Positions 1 through 10,853 of a DNA stretch of 64,000 nt are shown piece by piece. Position numbers and translations under genes: made by a program. How positions within the stretch are numbered: position 1 is the first letter of the stretch; every line of letters starts with the position of its first letter. The notes below the pieces were generated by a model that searched no databases, was not told the DNA's origin, and saw nothing but the letters and a program-made list of their open reading frames with translations. This DNA comes from Molanna angustata (lineage: Eukaryota > Arthropoda > Insecta > Trichoptera > Molannidae). The DNA lies in assembly GCA_963576475.1 (NCBI GenBank), contig OY754971.1, positions 1,702,877 through 1,766,876 of the forward strand, in the 5' to 3' direction.

Positions 1-34
1 AGCGGAAATAGACTGCTCGATAGCAGACGTTAGG

Positions 35-1399
35 ATGGAAAATGAATTTTTAGTAGTCGACGGCCTACGAGATGACGTAATATTAGGTATAGATTGGCTA
101 ATAGCGGAACACGGCGTGATTGATTTTATTCGTGGAGCATTGTATTTCGACAAGAAGGAAAGGATTACGGCATATTTTCATTCGACGAAGCGTCAACCAA
201 ATTTAACTAACGTACAGTTACCAAATATTACGAACGACTTATCTAATGCGAAAAAAAATGAATTACATAAAATATTGCGAGAATTTAATGCTTTATTTAC
301 CCCATATGCAGGCCCTGCTCGCTTGCAGCCACACGTTATCCGGCTGAAAGATGAGACACCCATTCGTATCCCACCGTACCGTTTATCAGACGCTAAGAAA
401 CGTAATTTACATAAACAAATCGAAGAAATGTTAACTGATGACGTAATCGAAGCGAGTAGATCTCCGTATTGTTTTCCTATCGTGATGGCTCCGAAAAGGG
501 GAGATAATGATTATCGTATCTGTGTAGACTTCCGTCGGTTAAATGACATCACTGAGGGCGAGGTCTCCACTTTACCGGTCATCCACGAAACATTAAAGGA
601 TCTCGGAAACGCAAAGATATTTTCCACGTTAGATTTAACAAAGGGATATTGGCAAGAGCCTCTCGATCCTGCTTCTAAACCTTATACGGCATTTTCTACT
701 CCTGACGGTGCGTTATATCAATTTAAGGTTATGCCCTTCGGACTTAAGGGAGCCCCGAGCTGCTTCCAGAAAGCGATGTGTCAGCAAGTTCTTGCCGGTT
801 ATTTAAGAGAATTTTGTATTGTATATATAGACGATATTGTCATCTATTCTTCTGACTGGGAGAGTCATCTCCATCACTTAAGACTGGTTTTTGAAAGGTT
901 AGATCAGTTCGGGTTGAAATGTTCGCCTGATAAATGTAAATTAGCCACGTCAGAAATAGAGTATTTGGGACATGTTGTTACTGCGGAAGGAAATTATCCT
1001 CAAATGTCTCATTGCAAGGAGATTTTCTCTGCACCAGCTCCGCGAACTCGTAAAGAACTACGTGGCTTCTTAGGACTGTGTAATTGGTTAAGAGAGTATG
1101 TACCGCGATTCTCTGAGATTGCTGCTCCGTTAACCGATTTATTAAAAGTTAATCGGCCGTATCGGTGGAATAGCCAAGCCGATACCGCTATACGTAATAT
1201 TAAGTTGGCTATGTCACAACCGTTAAAATTGTCACGACCCGATTTTAATCGCGAATTTATTTTACAAACAGACGCGAGTAAGTTAGGTATTGCGGCCGTA
1301 TTATATCATCCACGCTCTGACGGAGAACGGGATGTTATATCATATGCGAGTATGCGTTTTTCACCGGCCGAACAAAAATGGCATTCGAATGAGCAGCAG
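35..1399 (+). pseudogene. Gypsy pol, protease end plus reverse transcriptase and RNase H start
   Basis: The reading frame opens with the end of an aspartic protease domain (DVILGIDWL). The RT blocks follow in normal order: YRICVDFRRLND, STLDLTKGYWQ, VMPFGLKGAPSCFQ, the catalytic YIDDIVIYS and LGHVV. The RNase H/connection region (LQTDASKLGIAAVLYHP) comes next. The catalytic aspartates of the YIDD box are present and there are no internal stops up to 1399. The original frame is lost where a TIR insertion begins; the reading frame runs on in unrelated sequence to 1468. The true protein start is upstream of the window, so the Met at 35 is not meaningful. Interrupted copy, so non-functional as it stands. 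Confidence 0.9.
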
Positions 1400-2336
1400 G
1401 CCAAGTCAGTAAAAAAGTCGAGATCCGACAACGTATCGCCGCTCTTCTCGCCATGTTTACGCCCGTGACGACAATTCGTAGTCACTAAGCGCTGTCGAGT
1501 TCGTAAATGCACTTATTAGTATTTGTCGCCGTTAGGCTGGCTTGCGGTACATTTTTGAATTATCATTTATGGCAATACACAATATTTTCCCCATGATTTG
1601 AATAAATGTCAAATTTGTTTACATAAATTTGTTAAATAAATATAATATGGTCATATTTTAAAGCTCGAAAGCAAGTTATAATACGATTAAATTAACTTCT
1701 TTTGTGTTTATTGAATGTTTTGAGAGTAATTTTAAAAAATATTTTTAATTATATTTCGATCAATTTATCATGTGATGACAGCAGCGTGTTATTTTTTTAC
1801 TAAAAACTACGCCGAATTTTCTTTTGTTAAGTGTTAAAATACATATGTGATAAAATAGCTTACAAGAATACTTTCTTAAAATGAAAAATTATTTTAAATC
1901 TATACTTACGGAAAACATTTACGGACGCATAGAATTATAATGTTACAATCTAAGTACGGACGCATATTTTCAATAAATATATAATCATATAAAACTTTTG
2001 TTACGCGGTAATTAGCAATAAATGAATTACGCTGAATATTTAGGGGTTTGAAGAATCTCTTAAACGGCGTCGTTTAATCCGTTTATATAATTATTCTCAA
2101 AATAAATATGAAATTCGGCATTGTTCGCGTAAAAAATGACATTTAATTCAACATGGCGGCGTTAGATCTTTTCTCTCGCCTCAATGTCGACCGAATCTCG
2201 CCGTCAAATAAGTGGGCGAGAACGATTCGACGCGTTATCTGCTTAGTGACTACCAAAACTGTCAAAATATCGACTATTCGATATTTTGACAGTTAATCTC
2301 GACATTTGTCGGTCGAGATCTACTTATAGACTTAGC
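1400..2336. mobile_element. non-autonomous TIR element inserted in Gypsy RNase H
   Basis: This AT-rich block of 937 bp has no coding potential and interrupts a continuous Gypsy reading frame. Its ends are loosely inverted (GCCAAGTC at the left, GACTTAGC at the right, followed inward by similar GATC/CGAC-rich sequence). It is flanked by CAGCAG (1394-1399) and CTGCAG (2337-2342), a candidate 6-bp target duplication with one mismatch. The Gypsy frame resumes exactly after the right copy. A second inner inverted pair, GTAGTCACTAAGC (about 1475 and 2240), and a palindrome at about 2258-2297 suggest internal structure. The superfamily is not determined. Confidence 0.6.
2258..2297. repeat. perfect palindrome inside the TIR insertion
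   Basis: The arms AACTGTCAAAATATCG and CGATATTTTGACAGTT face each other across a short spacer (actatt). It lies near the right end of the insertion. Confidence 0.65.
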
Positions 2337-2342
2337 CTGCAG

Positions 2343-3980
2343 GAAGCGTTTGCGGCCGTGTGGGCCATTAAAAGATATCGTCCGTATTTAGAAGGACGAT
2401 CGTTTAAGCTACGCACGGATAATAAAGCATTAACATGGTTGAATACGGCGAAAAATGATAGGGCAAAGCTCATCAGATGGGCACTCCTCTTACAGGAATT
2501 TGATTTTACAGTTGAACATTGTCCCGGTCGTAAAATTGAACTCCCTGATGCATTATCCCGAAATCCCGAATCGTCCCCAATAGTAACGGAGGCAGACACA
2601 AAATATTTAAGTCGCATGATGTACCCATCAACGGAAACGAATGAGATAACGGCACAAGTACATCAAACGGAAGATGATGCGGTGACAGAGGACCAGCCGG
2701 ACGCGGTTGAGTCATCCGACGATGTTGAGGTATTAGATGTAAGTCTTGCGGAAGAAATACGGTTACGACAGAAAAGAGATACCGACGTACAACGACGTAT
2801 AAATAGGTTGCGTATATTATTATCTCGACCAAATACATCAACGGCACGTCACGAACAACAATATTTACGTGATTATGCGTTATTAGGTGATTATCTTTGG
2901 AGAAAATTTGCGGATGATATACGTTTATTTGTACCCCGATCGATGGTTTTGAAGGTTATATCTACGTGTCATGATAATCGTGTGGCAGGTCATCCCGGAG
3001 CTAAAGAAACGACTCGGGCTGCGGCACGCCATTTCTTTTGGCCGAACATGCGTACTGACGTTGAGCAATATGTGAGAGCGTGTATGACGTGTGCTCTATC
3101 GAGAGCCGTACCGACTCGTCCTGCGGCCCCATTAGGTAATACTCACGTACATAAACCATTTGACGTATGCGCAGTCGATTTGATGGGACCATATCCCATA
3201 TCCACACACGGCAAGCGTTTTATTGTAGTAGTTACGGATTTATATACACGATGGGTGGAAGCGTTTGCGGTACGATCGAGTAGAGCTCCGATTATAATTA
3301 AAATATTAGAAGATGACGTATTCTCTCGTTACGGATATCCAAAAGCGATCTTGTCGGATAATGCCACTAATTTTAAGAATCGTTTGTGGACCAGCGCACT
3401 AGATAGATGGCAATGTTTGCACTGGACAACGGCAGTGTACCATCCACGAGCGAATATTACAGAACGTAGAAACCAAGAAATTAAGAAAGCGTTGCGTATT
3501 TATTTACAAGGTCAACCTCATAATCGTTGGGATGAACATTTACCGACTATTTTATATGCGTTACGTGGTCGTCGTAATGAGTCAACAGGCGTATCTCCTA
3601 GCACGGCATTATTAGGTTACGACATTCCCCGTCCAGGTGAATGGATGATTCATTCTCCCGATGGAGATATCTTCCCAACAGCGGGAGCACGTGAGCGTAC
3701 CCAGTTAGATAACGAAATACGAGCGTCTCAGGAGGAATATCGACAACGTTACGCACCTGATAATGATACGGTTTCGAAATACGATATCGGACAGGCTGTA
3801 TTAATTAGAGAACACCCTCAGTCTGATATGAATACCGGTTTTCACGCTGGATTTGCTCCTAAATGGAGTGGTCCGCATCGGATCTCATTGCCCATCGGAA
3901 GAGGACACGTTTACTGGGTAGAACGTCGCGGGAAGCCTGTTAAAGTTCATGCCGATGAGATTCGTTCAGCTCCGGCATAA
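2343..3980 (+). pseudogene. Gypsy pol, RNase H end plus integrase
   Basis: The frame continues RNase H (AVWAIKRYRPYLEG, LRTDNKALTWL, PDALSRNP) after the insertion and then gives a full integrase. An HHCC zinc-binding region is visible (HPGAKETTRAAARHFFWPNM, then CMTCALSRA). The catalytic core shows the first Asp in DVCAVDLMGPYP, the second in LSDNATNFKN, and the Glu in the ITERRNQEIKKAL stretch. The C-terminal part (GPHRISLPIGRGHVYWVERR) looks like the usual DNA-binding tail. The frame ends at a TAA at 3978-3980 with no stops in between. The protein itself looks undamaged; the element is broken only by the insertion upstream. Confidence 0.88.
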
Positions 3981-4054
3981 TAGTTTTTGTCTACTTACAT
4001 TATGTTTGGTTTCTTTGTTCTTCACATGGTATATCTTGATCAAAAAAGAGGGCC

Positions 4055-5740
4055 GATTGATATATACATAGGTAGTATGATCAAGATATTACCATGGTTT
4101 ATGGTAGCATAGAAGCCAAACATCTATTATTTTGTTTCAACAAAATACCTTAATTCTTGGAAAACTTTCTCTTATAATGGTTTTATCAGATTAACGGGTC
4201 TTTGGGTCCTTAATGTGTTTAAACAATGCTTATATTTTGTAAATGTCATTTCTAATAATTTTATATTCAATGCATATTCCTGGAACTTTATACTTTCTAA
4301 CTTGGTAGGTGAAATGGAGGCTTCCTATTGGTAGATGGTAGAACGCGCCCCGCCGCGCGGTGGGGTAGCTCCTCCCCCCCTGTCTCCAGCGGTGGACGCG
4401 ATAGCTGGTTTGAATCAGTATTGAATAGCCGCTCTGCCGGGATAGACGAATATTAACTCACGCGTACGAAAGATATCTTATATGTTTTTTTAAAAAAAAC
4501 GAACGTAGACCGCGAACGTTGAAGAAAAAGTCTTATCTCTGCGAGGCGTCTGCTCGATGCTCAGCATTAAATTTCATATTTGCATGGTAGTGCATAAGTG
4601 TGTTTCAGGTCCATACATAACCAACGAGGGGTGAATTTAAGATAGTTTAAGTTACTATTAAAAATAACTTTTAAGAATAAACATAACTTAAATAATCGTA
4701 TAATAGTGAATAAGTGTGTTTCAGGTCCATATAACCAACGAGGGGTGAATTTAAGATAGTTTTAAGTTATTTTAAATTAATAAAAAGTGATATTATGTAG
4801 TGTAAGTGTTTCATCTACAGACCCGTAACGAGTGCAGCGGTTGGTAAGATCTTTCTGATTTATTATTATTTGTTTTCTTTGCTCTGAACATTTCGTTTCG
4901 TAATTTATTTTAGCAAGATTGTCATCAATATTACACGTGCATTTCATGTATGTGATTATTCTTTTCAGCACTGTTATTCTCTGTTCCACGTGTATTTCCT
5001 GTATTTAGTAATTCTTTTCAGCGGCCGTCATCACTGGTTTTATAATTAATTTTCTTCTTAATTCGCAATTTTTATTAACCGATAATTACTATTACGCGTG
5101 TATTTCTGTCAATTTAAGCATTGTTTTATTTTATACGCTCAACACGTTCTTTCGTCTCCACCATATTTAATTTTTGTATTGACTAGCCGGCATTTAAACA
5201 CTTATCAACGCTCTTCTTTGTTATATGCGATAACACAGTGGTAGTTATTAATTGAATATAAATAGTAGGTACTTAATTAATTCAAATATAAATTTAATTC
5301 GCGGACTTTGAACGACGACGAGCCGGTCGGGCAGCGTAAGGACGAGGCCGGAGGTCTGGATGAAGAACGAATGGCTTCGAAGCTCTGTGACCTTCCTTAT
5401 ATAGGTGAGCTGGGCTGCGCACGGCGCAGGTCAAAATGGCGGCTGCGAGCGTTGCATGACCGCGTAGCGCAATTAGGTATTGCGCTACAAAGTCAAAAAA
5501 CACAGTAGCGTCTAGCCCCTGAGTTTCTTTTCTGCATTCTTAGGTTAGGTTTAAGTTTGTGTATAATAATAATAGCGACTCGCGTGAGCGAGTTGCTTTA
5601 TAAATTGAATTATAAATTAAATATATAATATTCTTTTAATTTTTCGCATTTAATATAAAATTTCACAGCTCATTTGACTTAATACTACGAGATCTCAACC
5701 AATCAGAGAGCCAACCGGAAACAGAATGCAAACGGGTAGA
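4055..5740 (+). repeat. probable 3' LTR and flank of the Gypsy element
   Basis: This non-coding stretch follows the pol stop and a polypurine tract. It contains a GC-rich block (about 4340-4440) and a direct repeat of roughly 95 bp (about 4593-4660 and 4686-4760) built on GTGTGTTTCAGGTCCATA. I cannot place the LTR end because no second LTR is in the window. The small reading frames here look incidental. Confidence 0.4.
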
Positions 5741-5756
5741 TTCAGATTGTAGACTC

Positions 5757-6603
5757 TAGTAAAAAACACCAATAAAATTTAGAGGCCTTCGCAGCATTAT
5801 ATATTATGTTCCATATACGGATTTACTCAGAATTCGGAGTAGAACATTTCGTGTGTCCGTCCGTCCCTCATAACTTTTGATCCGCTCAATTTTTAGAATA
5901 AATAAACAGTTATAGGCCTACAAAACTTTTATACTCAAAATATTGAATTTTTGTTTCAATCAGGGGTTATCAACTTTTGAGTTTTTACTTTATTTTTCCA
6001 TATATCTCAGAAACCATAAAAGCTAGAATGCTAAAAATTGGTATAAAGATAGACAAATACAAAATCTCAAATTGGTTTTTTTTTTAATTCCAGGGTTTCT
6101 CAAACATTTTTGATCAAGAAAAATATTTTTTTATGATAAATTTATGAGTTTAACTGCCTATATTTCCATTTTTTTTAAAATATCAAAAAAAGCTGAAACA
6201 CCCCAACTAGACAATTTAATTTTATATAAAAAATACAAACATTGTATTAATACATCTCAAATTTTTTTTAACAATTTTTATAAAAATTGAATTTAGTGAT
6301 GACATCACTTCATACAATTTGTATGGTAGTCGCCTATACACAATATGTAAGAAGACTTAATAGTTTGATACTTAAATCTCCAAATATACATACATACATA
6401 CCATCATACTGTTTTCATATTCTGTGTAGGAAAAACAGACTGACCTCCATACTATCCTATCCTGACAAACATACCTACATGTTTTATATAGAAAATATCT
6501 TCAAATATTTATTAATTTGTGTTGTTTATAGTTTGGTACGTATTCTTTGATTATGCATACTATCACCATCGACAGTTGGATCTCATGTGTTACATGCAAC
6601 TAG
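5757..6603 (+). mobile_element. Helitron-like non-autonomous repeat, copy H1
   Basis: Non-coding repeat of about 850 bp with three relatives in the window in opposite orientation (36864, 43953, 48940). The 3' end is CTAG followed by T, preceded by the short palindrome CATGT-GTT-ACATG, as expected of a Helitron terminus. The 5' end is less clear (near CTCTAGTAAAAAACACC). At about 5850 this copy has only a short GTGTGTCC run at the site where copy H3 carries about 1.73 kb of (AC)n. Confidence 0.5.
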
Positions 6604-6794
6604 TATATATAAAACACAACCCTATCTATTATACATAAATAAACACCTACGCACAGAATTTCCTAGTGAAATGAACAGTACACAGATAACACACACTGGT
6701 TTCGTTTATTTAATCACAATGTCAAATATATCAATAAAAAATAAAACAACACCATAGAAATAAAAAAAATGTATAAATATGCGAGGCATTTAAT
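6604..6794. other. unassigned AT-rich spacer
   Basis: A short stretch between the Helitron-like repeat and the Harbinger fragment. I see no gene or repeat I can name. Confidence 0.5.
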
Positions 6795-7140
6795 ATGTTT
6801 GAGAAATATACTCTTATGAGGATTCGCCTAGCATCATCGTTCCCATTTGAAATTTCAGTTAGAAAATTTATTTCTGGTTCTAAATCATATGGAAAAGCTG
6901 CATCATTACAATCGATAGCAATATTATGTAATACTGCACATACCACTATAACAGCTTGTAGATTTGTGTTAGATTGGCTATCAGCCACTTTATCCAGAGG
7001 TGGTGAAATAGCCCGTTATAATAATAATAATTTGTATAGCACCGTTTAAAGATTCAGGATCATTCCAAGGGCGCTGATATAATGGTATATTATGTTTCTC
7101 TACGAAACAAAGCTGTTTTCGGTCCTTTAGAGAAAGTGCC
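6795..7140 (-). pseudogene. PIF/Harbinger-type transposase fragment
   Basis: On the minus strand a short frame reads AVIVVCAVLHNIAIDCNDAA, close to the well-known C-terminal block of Harbinger (HARBI1-like) DDE transposases, where VCAVLHNIA marks the region after the last catalytic acid. An upstream piece in another frame (NIPLYQRPWNDPE) may belong to it. The fragment is short, frameshifted and without recognisable terminal repeats, so this is a relic. Confidence 0.55.
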
Positions 7141-7163
7141 CTTACTTTTTACACTACGGACAT

Positions 7164-7430
7164 CTAGAGGCACTTTATAGGACGACTCACACCAAGGCAT
7201 CGATCATAGTAAGCCGCTTTGTTGGCTCTGTCCAACTTCTTTAGGGAGTTGGTAATCTGTGATCCAGAAGACCTGAGTGTGAGACGCCTCCCAGATAGCT
7301 CTTTTCTCTGACACAGCTCTTGAATGTATTGTGGTGCCAGGTTATTCAAAACATTAAACACCATCAAACAGATTTTGTAGTCAACTCGCTCTGGACATTT
7401 CAACCAGTGAAATTCGTTAAGTAGTGGAGT
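7164..7430 (-). pseudogene. L2/CR1-like LINE, C-terminal RT tail (part 2)
   Basis: The minus-strand translation has the pattern HWLKCPERVDYKICLMVFN followed by LNNLAPQYIQELC, typical of the post-RT tail of L2/CR1-type LINEs. It is the continuation of the fragment at 10488-10853, separated from it by a Penelope-like element. Confidence 0.65.
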
Positions 7431-7449
7431 TATATGACATCATTTTTTT
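7431..7449. repeat. 19-bp target-site duplication, left copy
   Basis: TATATGACATCATTTTTTT here is identical to 10469-10487 and flanks the Penelope-like element. Confidence 0.8.
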
Positions 7450-7486
7450 TTAAATGTTTGAATGTTAACTTTGTGGTTCATATTTA

Positions 7487-8058
7487 ACAAATTAAATTTA
7501 AAGATATAACTTTGTATTAACCACGTTTTTTGGTTGAAACGATGCGACCGGTTTCGGAACTAACCGTTCCCTCATCAGGCTAACTTTCAACTGAAACAGA
7601 ATGTGACGACGTGCTTACAAGAAATCTATGGGGGCGGAGGTAGAGGTAGGGTGGGGGTACTTAGGGTTGGGTCTTGTGCAGGGTGGGTCCGATTGGCTGA
7701 AGGATTAGAAGTAAAAGGAAACATATTTAATAATGGACTGAAAGATAAATTTAACTGATTGTTTATTATGTTCTGTTTTGAATTAATACACTTTTTAATT
7801 TCTAGCGACTCTAAATTATCAAGACGGAGACCTACTTTGTTGACGTGTAAAATTTTTGTTCCCGATTGCATATTAAATTGATGATCATTAAGTACTAAGT
7901 GTTCTGCGAATTCCGAAAAATTATCATTGTTTATACATCTAATATGTTCTTTTACTCTAGTCTCGAATTTCCGTCCTGTTTTTCCTATGTAGACTGCAGA
8001 GCAGTCTCCACATGTCAGTTGGTATACGCCGGAATTTTCCATTTTATTATCTTTCCAT
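7487..8058 (-). repeat. Penelope left arm, inverted copy of the 3' end with GIY-YIG
   Basis: Reverse complement of the right arm. Its minus-strand frame encodes the same GIY-YIG core (GVYQLTCGDCSAVYIGKTGR) and Pro-rich C-terminus. The inner edge carries a short duplication of AAGATAATAAAATGG. It lacks the RT part, so it is a 5'-truncated partner copy. Confidence 0.85.
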
Positions 8059-8091
8059 TTTATTATCTTACATCCGATTGAATGGGACATC

Positions 8092-10329
8092 TTGGACGAT
8101 AAAGTTCGTGACTTCGCGAGTATAGACGCCTTCAAGAAGAAAGTGAAACTCGACAAAAAGCTAAGTACTCTTATTAATAACAAAACAGTTAGAACAGATA
8201 AACAAGTTAATCAAGTCCATGAATTCTATGATCGTGTAATCAATTTATCCTCACAATCGTTTAGTCAACCAGAGTTAGATTTATTATCAAAGGGTCTTAA
8301 ACATAATATTCATAAAAATAACAATATCACAGCAATAGAAAATTTAGCAGTGGACTTAGAGACAGCGTTATACAATTGCCCCAAAACTTACCATTATAAA
8401 TGTTCGGAAATTATAAAATTTAATTCAGTAAAATTTTCCACACCACATAAAAATAATGATCATATTGTGTTAAAAAGTATTCAAAAAACTGTCAAAGAAA
8501 ACCAAATTGTAATAACGAAAGCGGATAAAGGTAATTCAATTGTTATAATGAACGGCGTTGACTATAGAAATAAAATGCAAATTTTTTTAAACAACGACGA
8601 CTTCATAAAGCTAGAAAAAGATCCGACGAATAAGTATCAAGATGCCGTAAAGAGCGCTTTAAAACTTTGCAAGAGTGATATAATAAAAAAGATACGCCCA
8701 AATCAGTTAGTAGATATGAATCCAAAAACACCCAAGTTATACGGCCTTTTAAAAATACACAAACAGGAAAAACCCATTCGCCCGGTAGTATCGTGTTGTA
8801 ATTCCCCATCATTTAAACTATCAGCCCATATTGTTAACATAATAAATCAAGCAAACATATTCAAACCTAAATTTACAGTTAAAAATTCCATTGAACTAGT
8901 AAATACAATTAAAGACTTAGTGATTCCAAGTAATGCCAAACTAATATCTTTTGATATAATAAGTCTCTTTACTAATATACCAATAAAAGAAAGCAAAAAC
9001 ATAATAGACAGTTTACTTAACAACTCGGATCTCCCCTTAGATATAACAAATGATTTGAAACGATTATTAGAGGTTTGCTTGATTCAAAACTATTTCCAGT
9101 ATGATAATGTTGTTTACCAACAAAAAGAAGGATTACCAATGGGAGCCCGTACAAGTCCACTTATAGCCGACATTTTTGTAGATTTCTTAGAAAATAAAAT
9201 ATTTGGATCAAATTCGGTTTTATTGAAATATATATTTTTATGGAAGAGATACGTGGACGATATATTTTGCATTTTTACCGGTACTGATCGACAATTAAAG
9301 TTGCTCTTAAATTTTATAAACTCGTTTCACCCTAAGATTCAGTTCACATTGGAAATAGAAAAGGAAAAAACACTTAATTTTTTAGATTTAAAATTCCCTA
9401 AGATTCAGTTCACATTGGAAATAGAAAAGGAAAAAACACTTAATTTTTTAGATTTAAAATTGACAATAGTAAATAATAAAATTGAATTTGATATATATCG
9501 TAAACTGACCTATACAGATACAACTATCCACAATACATCCAACCATCCAGCATCCCATAAACATTCCGCTTATCATTCCATGGTCCATAGATTACTAAAT
9601 ATACCACTATCATCAAATAATTTTAATAAAGAACTAAATACAATAAAACAGATTGCATACAATAATGGTTATAACAGTAAATTGATAGACTCTATTTTAA
9701 ATAAAAAAATAAAAAATATTAACGTCAATAGATACCTACATAGTTATAATACAAATATCAAAAAAGATGAATATAGTTGGAGACGCATATTGTTTGTCAA
9801 TAATTTATCCCAATTAGTCTCAAATTTCTTACCAAAAGACATAAGACCGGCATTTTACACTGACAATAATATTGGAAAAAGTTTAATGAATTCCAAAGAT
9901 AAAGATAATAAAATGGAAAATTCCGGCGTATACCAACTGACATGTGGAGACTGCTCTGCAGTCTACATAGGAAAAACAGGACGGAAATTTGAGACTAGAG
10001 TAAAAGAACATATTAGATGTATAAACAATGATAATTTTTCGGAATTCGCAGAACACTTAGTACTTAATGATCATCAATTTAATATGCAATCGGGAACAAA
10101 AATTTTACACGTCAACAAAGTAGGTCTCCGTCTTGATAATTTAGAGTCGCTAGAAATTAAAAAGTGTATTAATTCAAAACAGAACATAATAAACAATCAG
10201 TTAAATTTATCTTTCAGTCCATTATCAAATATGTTTCCTTTTACTTCTAATCCTTCAGCCAATCGGACCCACCCTGCACAAGACCCAACCCTAAGTACCC
10301 CCACCCTACCTCTACCTCCGCCCCCATAG
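8092..10329 (+). CDS. Penelope-like reverse transcriptase with GIY-YIG endonuclease
   Basis: The 745-residue frame has no internal stops. RT motifs in order are PKLYGLLKIHK and RPVVSCCNSPS (about 210-235), SFDIISLFTNIPI (about 285), QKEGLPMGARTSPLIADIF (about 345-365) and the catalytic RYVDDIFCIF (about 388). The C-terminal GIY-YIG endonuclease begins at GVYQLTCGDCSAVYIGKTGR (about 612-631), with the conserved Arg in FETRVKEH. This RT plus GIY-YIG order defines Penelope-like elements. A 66-bp in-frame tandem duplication repeats KIQFTLEIEKEKTLNFLDLK in the RT thumb region. It may impair function, since other elements have the block once. The start at 8092 is the first Met and is uncertain because the frame emerges from the inverted arm. 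Confidence 0.88.
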   Translation: MDDKVRDFASIDAFKKKVKLDKKLSTLINNKTVRTDKQVNQVHEFYDRVINLSSQSFSQPELDLLSKGLKHNIHKNNNITAIENLAVDLETALYNCPKTYHYKCSEIIKFNSVKFSTPHKNNDHIVLKSIQKTVKENQIVITKADKGNSIVIMNGVDYRNKMQIFLNNDDFIKLEKDPTNKYQDAVKSALKLCKSDIIKKIRPNQLVDMNPKTPKLYGLLKIHKQEKPIRPVVSCCNSPSFKLSAHIVNIINQANIFKPKFTVKNSIELVNTIKDLVIPSNAKLISFDIISLFTNIPIKESKNIIDSLLNNSDLPLDITNDLKRLLEVCLIQNYFQYDNVVYQQKEGLPMGARTSPLIADIFVDFLENKIFGSNSVLLKYIFLWKRYVDDIFCIFTGTDRQLKLLLNFINSFHPKIQFTLEIEKEKTLNFLDLKFPKIQFTLEIEKEKTLNFLDLKLTIVNNKIEFDIYRKLTYTDTTIHNTSNHPASHKHSAYHSMVHRLLNIPLSSNNFNKELNTIKQIAYNNGYNSKLIDSILNKKIKNINVNRYLHSYNTNIKKDEYSWRRILFVNNLSQLVSNFLPKDIRPAFYTDNNIGKSLMNSKDKDNKMENSGVYQLTCGDCSAVYIGKTGRKFETRVKEHIRCINNDNFSEFAEHLVLNDHQFNMQSGTKILHVNKVGLRLDNLESLEIKKCINSKQNIINNQLNLSFSPLSNMFPFTSNPSANRTHPAQDPTLSTPTLPLPPPP
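9331..9462 (+). repeat. 66-bp tandem duplication inside Penelope RT
   Basis: Two adjacent, almost identical 66-bp units, starting CCTAAGATTCAGTTCACATT, duplicate 22 codons in frame. Confidence 0.9.
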
Positions 10330-10468
10330 ATTTCTTGTAAGCACGTCGTCACATTCTGTTTCAGTTGAAAGTTAGCCTGATGAGGGAACGGTTAGTTCCG
10401 AAACCGGTCGCATCGTTTCAACCAAAAAACGTGGTTAATACAAAGTTATATCTTTAAATTTAATTTGT
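9903..10468 (+). repeat. Penelope right arm
   Basis: 3' part of the element, from the GIY-YIG coding region to the end of the non-coding tail. It matches the inverted left arm at 7487-8058. Confidence 0.85.
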
Positions 10469-10487
10469 TATATGACATCATTTTTTT
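10469..10487. repeat. 19-bp target-site duplication, right copy
   Basis: Identical to 7431-7449. Confidence 0.8.
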
Positions 10488-10853
10488 ACACCATAAATAG
10501 CAGAGAAATGACATACATTTATAAGTGTTTTTGTCTCATTCTTGGGCAAGCTTCGACGAATGTTTTTCAGTTGTTTTAATAGGAAAAAACATGAACTGAC
10601 CGTTTTAGAAATTTGCAGATCAAGTGACAACTTATTGTCTAAGTGTACACCCAAGAATTTGAGACTTGCAGATGGCACGAGTTTTTCTCCGTTGATGTAT
10701 GAATAGGAGTACTTTCAAATGAGGTGGTGAAGCTACCCACATAAACTCTGTTTTTGTTGGGTTTAATTTTAGCTTATTATGAGACATCCACGTGGCGACT
10801 TTTTTGATGCACTCAACCACAACAGTATCTACTTCCAGGCGGTCATTATACAT
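10488..10853 (-). pseudogene. L2/CR1-like LINE RT fragment (part 1)
   Basis: The minus strand reads WMSHNKLKLNPTKTEFMWV and, after a frameshift near 10660, LKFLGVHLDNKLSLDLQISK. This is the block after the catalytic YADD in L2/CR1-type reverse transcriptases. The next segment of the same element is at 7164-7430, beyond the Penelope insertion. Confidence 0.7.

Larger units (their letters stand above)
1..5740 (+). mobile_element. Ty3/Gypsy LTR retrotransposon, 5' end outside window, interrupted
   Basis: The window opens inside the pol region of a Gypsy element. Protease end, reverse transcriptase and part of RNase H lie at 35-1399; the rest of RNase H and integrase lie at 2343-3980; a non-coding 3' region follows. 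A 937-bp insertion (1400-2336) splits the RNase H region. A purine-rich tract (aaaaaagaggg, about 4043-4053) is a reasonable polypurine tract, so the 3' LTR should start near 4055. Neither its exact start nor its end can be fixed because the 5' LTR is outside the window; 5740 is only where the next recognised repeat begins. Gag is not in view. Confidence 0.85.
7450..10468 (+). mobile_element. Penelope-like element with inverted terminal arms
   Basis: A 3-kb insertion flanked by an exact 19-bp target duplication within an old LINE. One large reading frame encodes RT plus GIY-YIG endonuclease. Its 3' part (about 9903-10468) is repeated in inverted orientation at the left end (7487-8058), so the element has long inverted arms. 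Inverted or direct partial copies at the ends are a known feature of Penelope elements. The first 37 bp (7450-7486) are not part of the arm. The arms are nearly identical, so the insertion looks young. Confidence 0.88.

Noticed and set aside
1306..1512. Minus-strand frame over Gypsy RNase H
   Set aside because: Antisense shadow spanning the insertion junction.
6287..6550. 87-residue frame in the Helitron-like repeat
   Set aside because: Not kept open in the sister copies and no domain.
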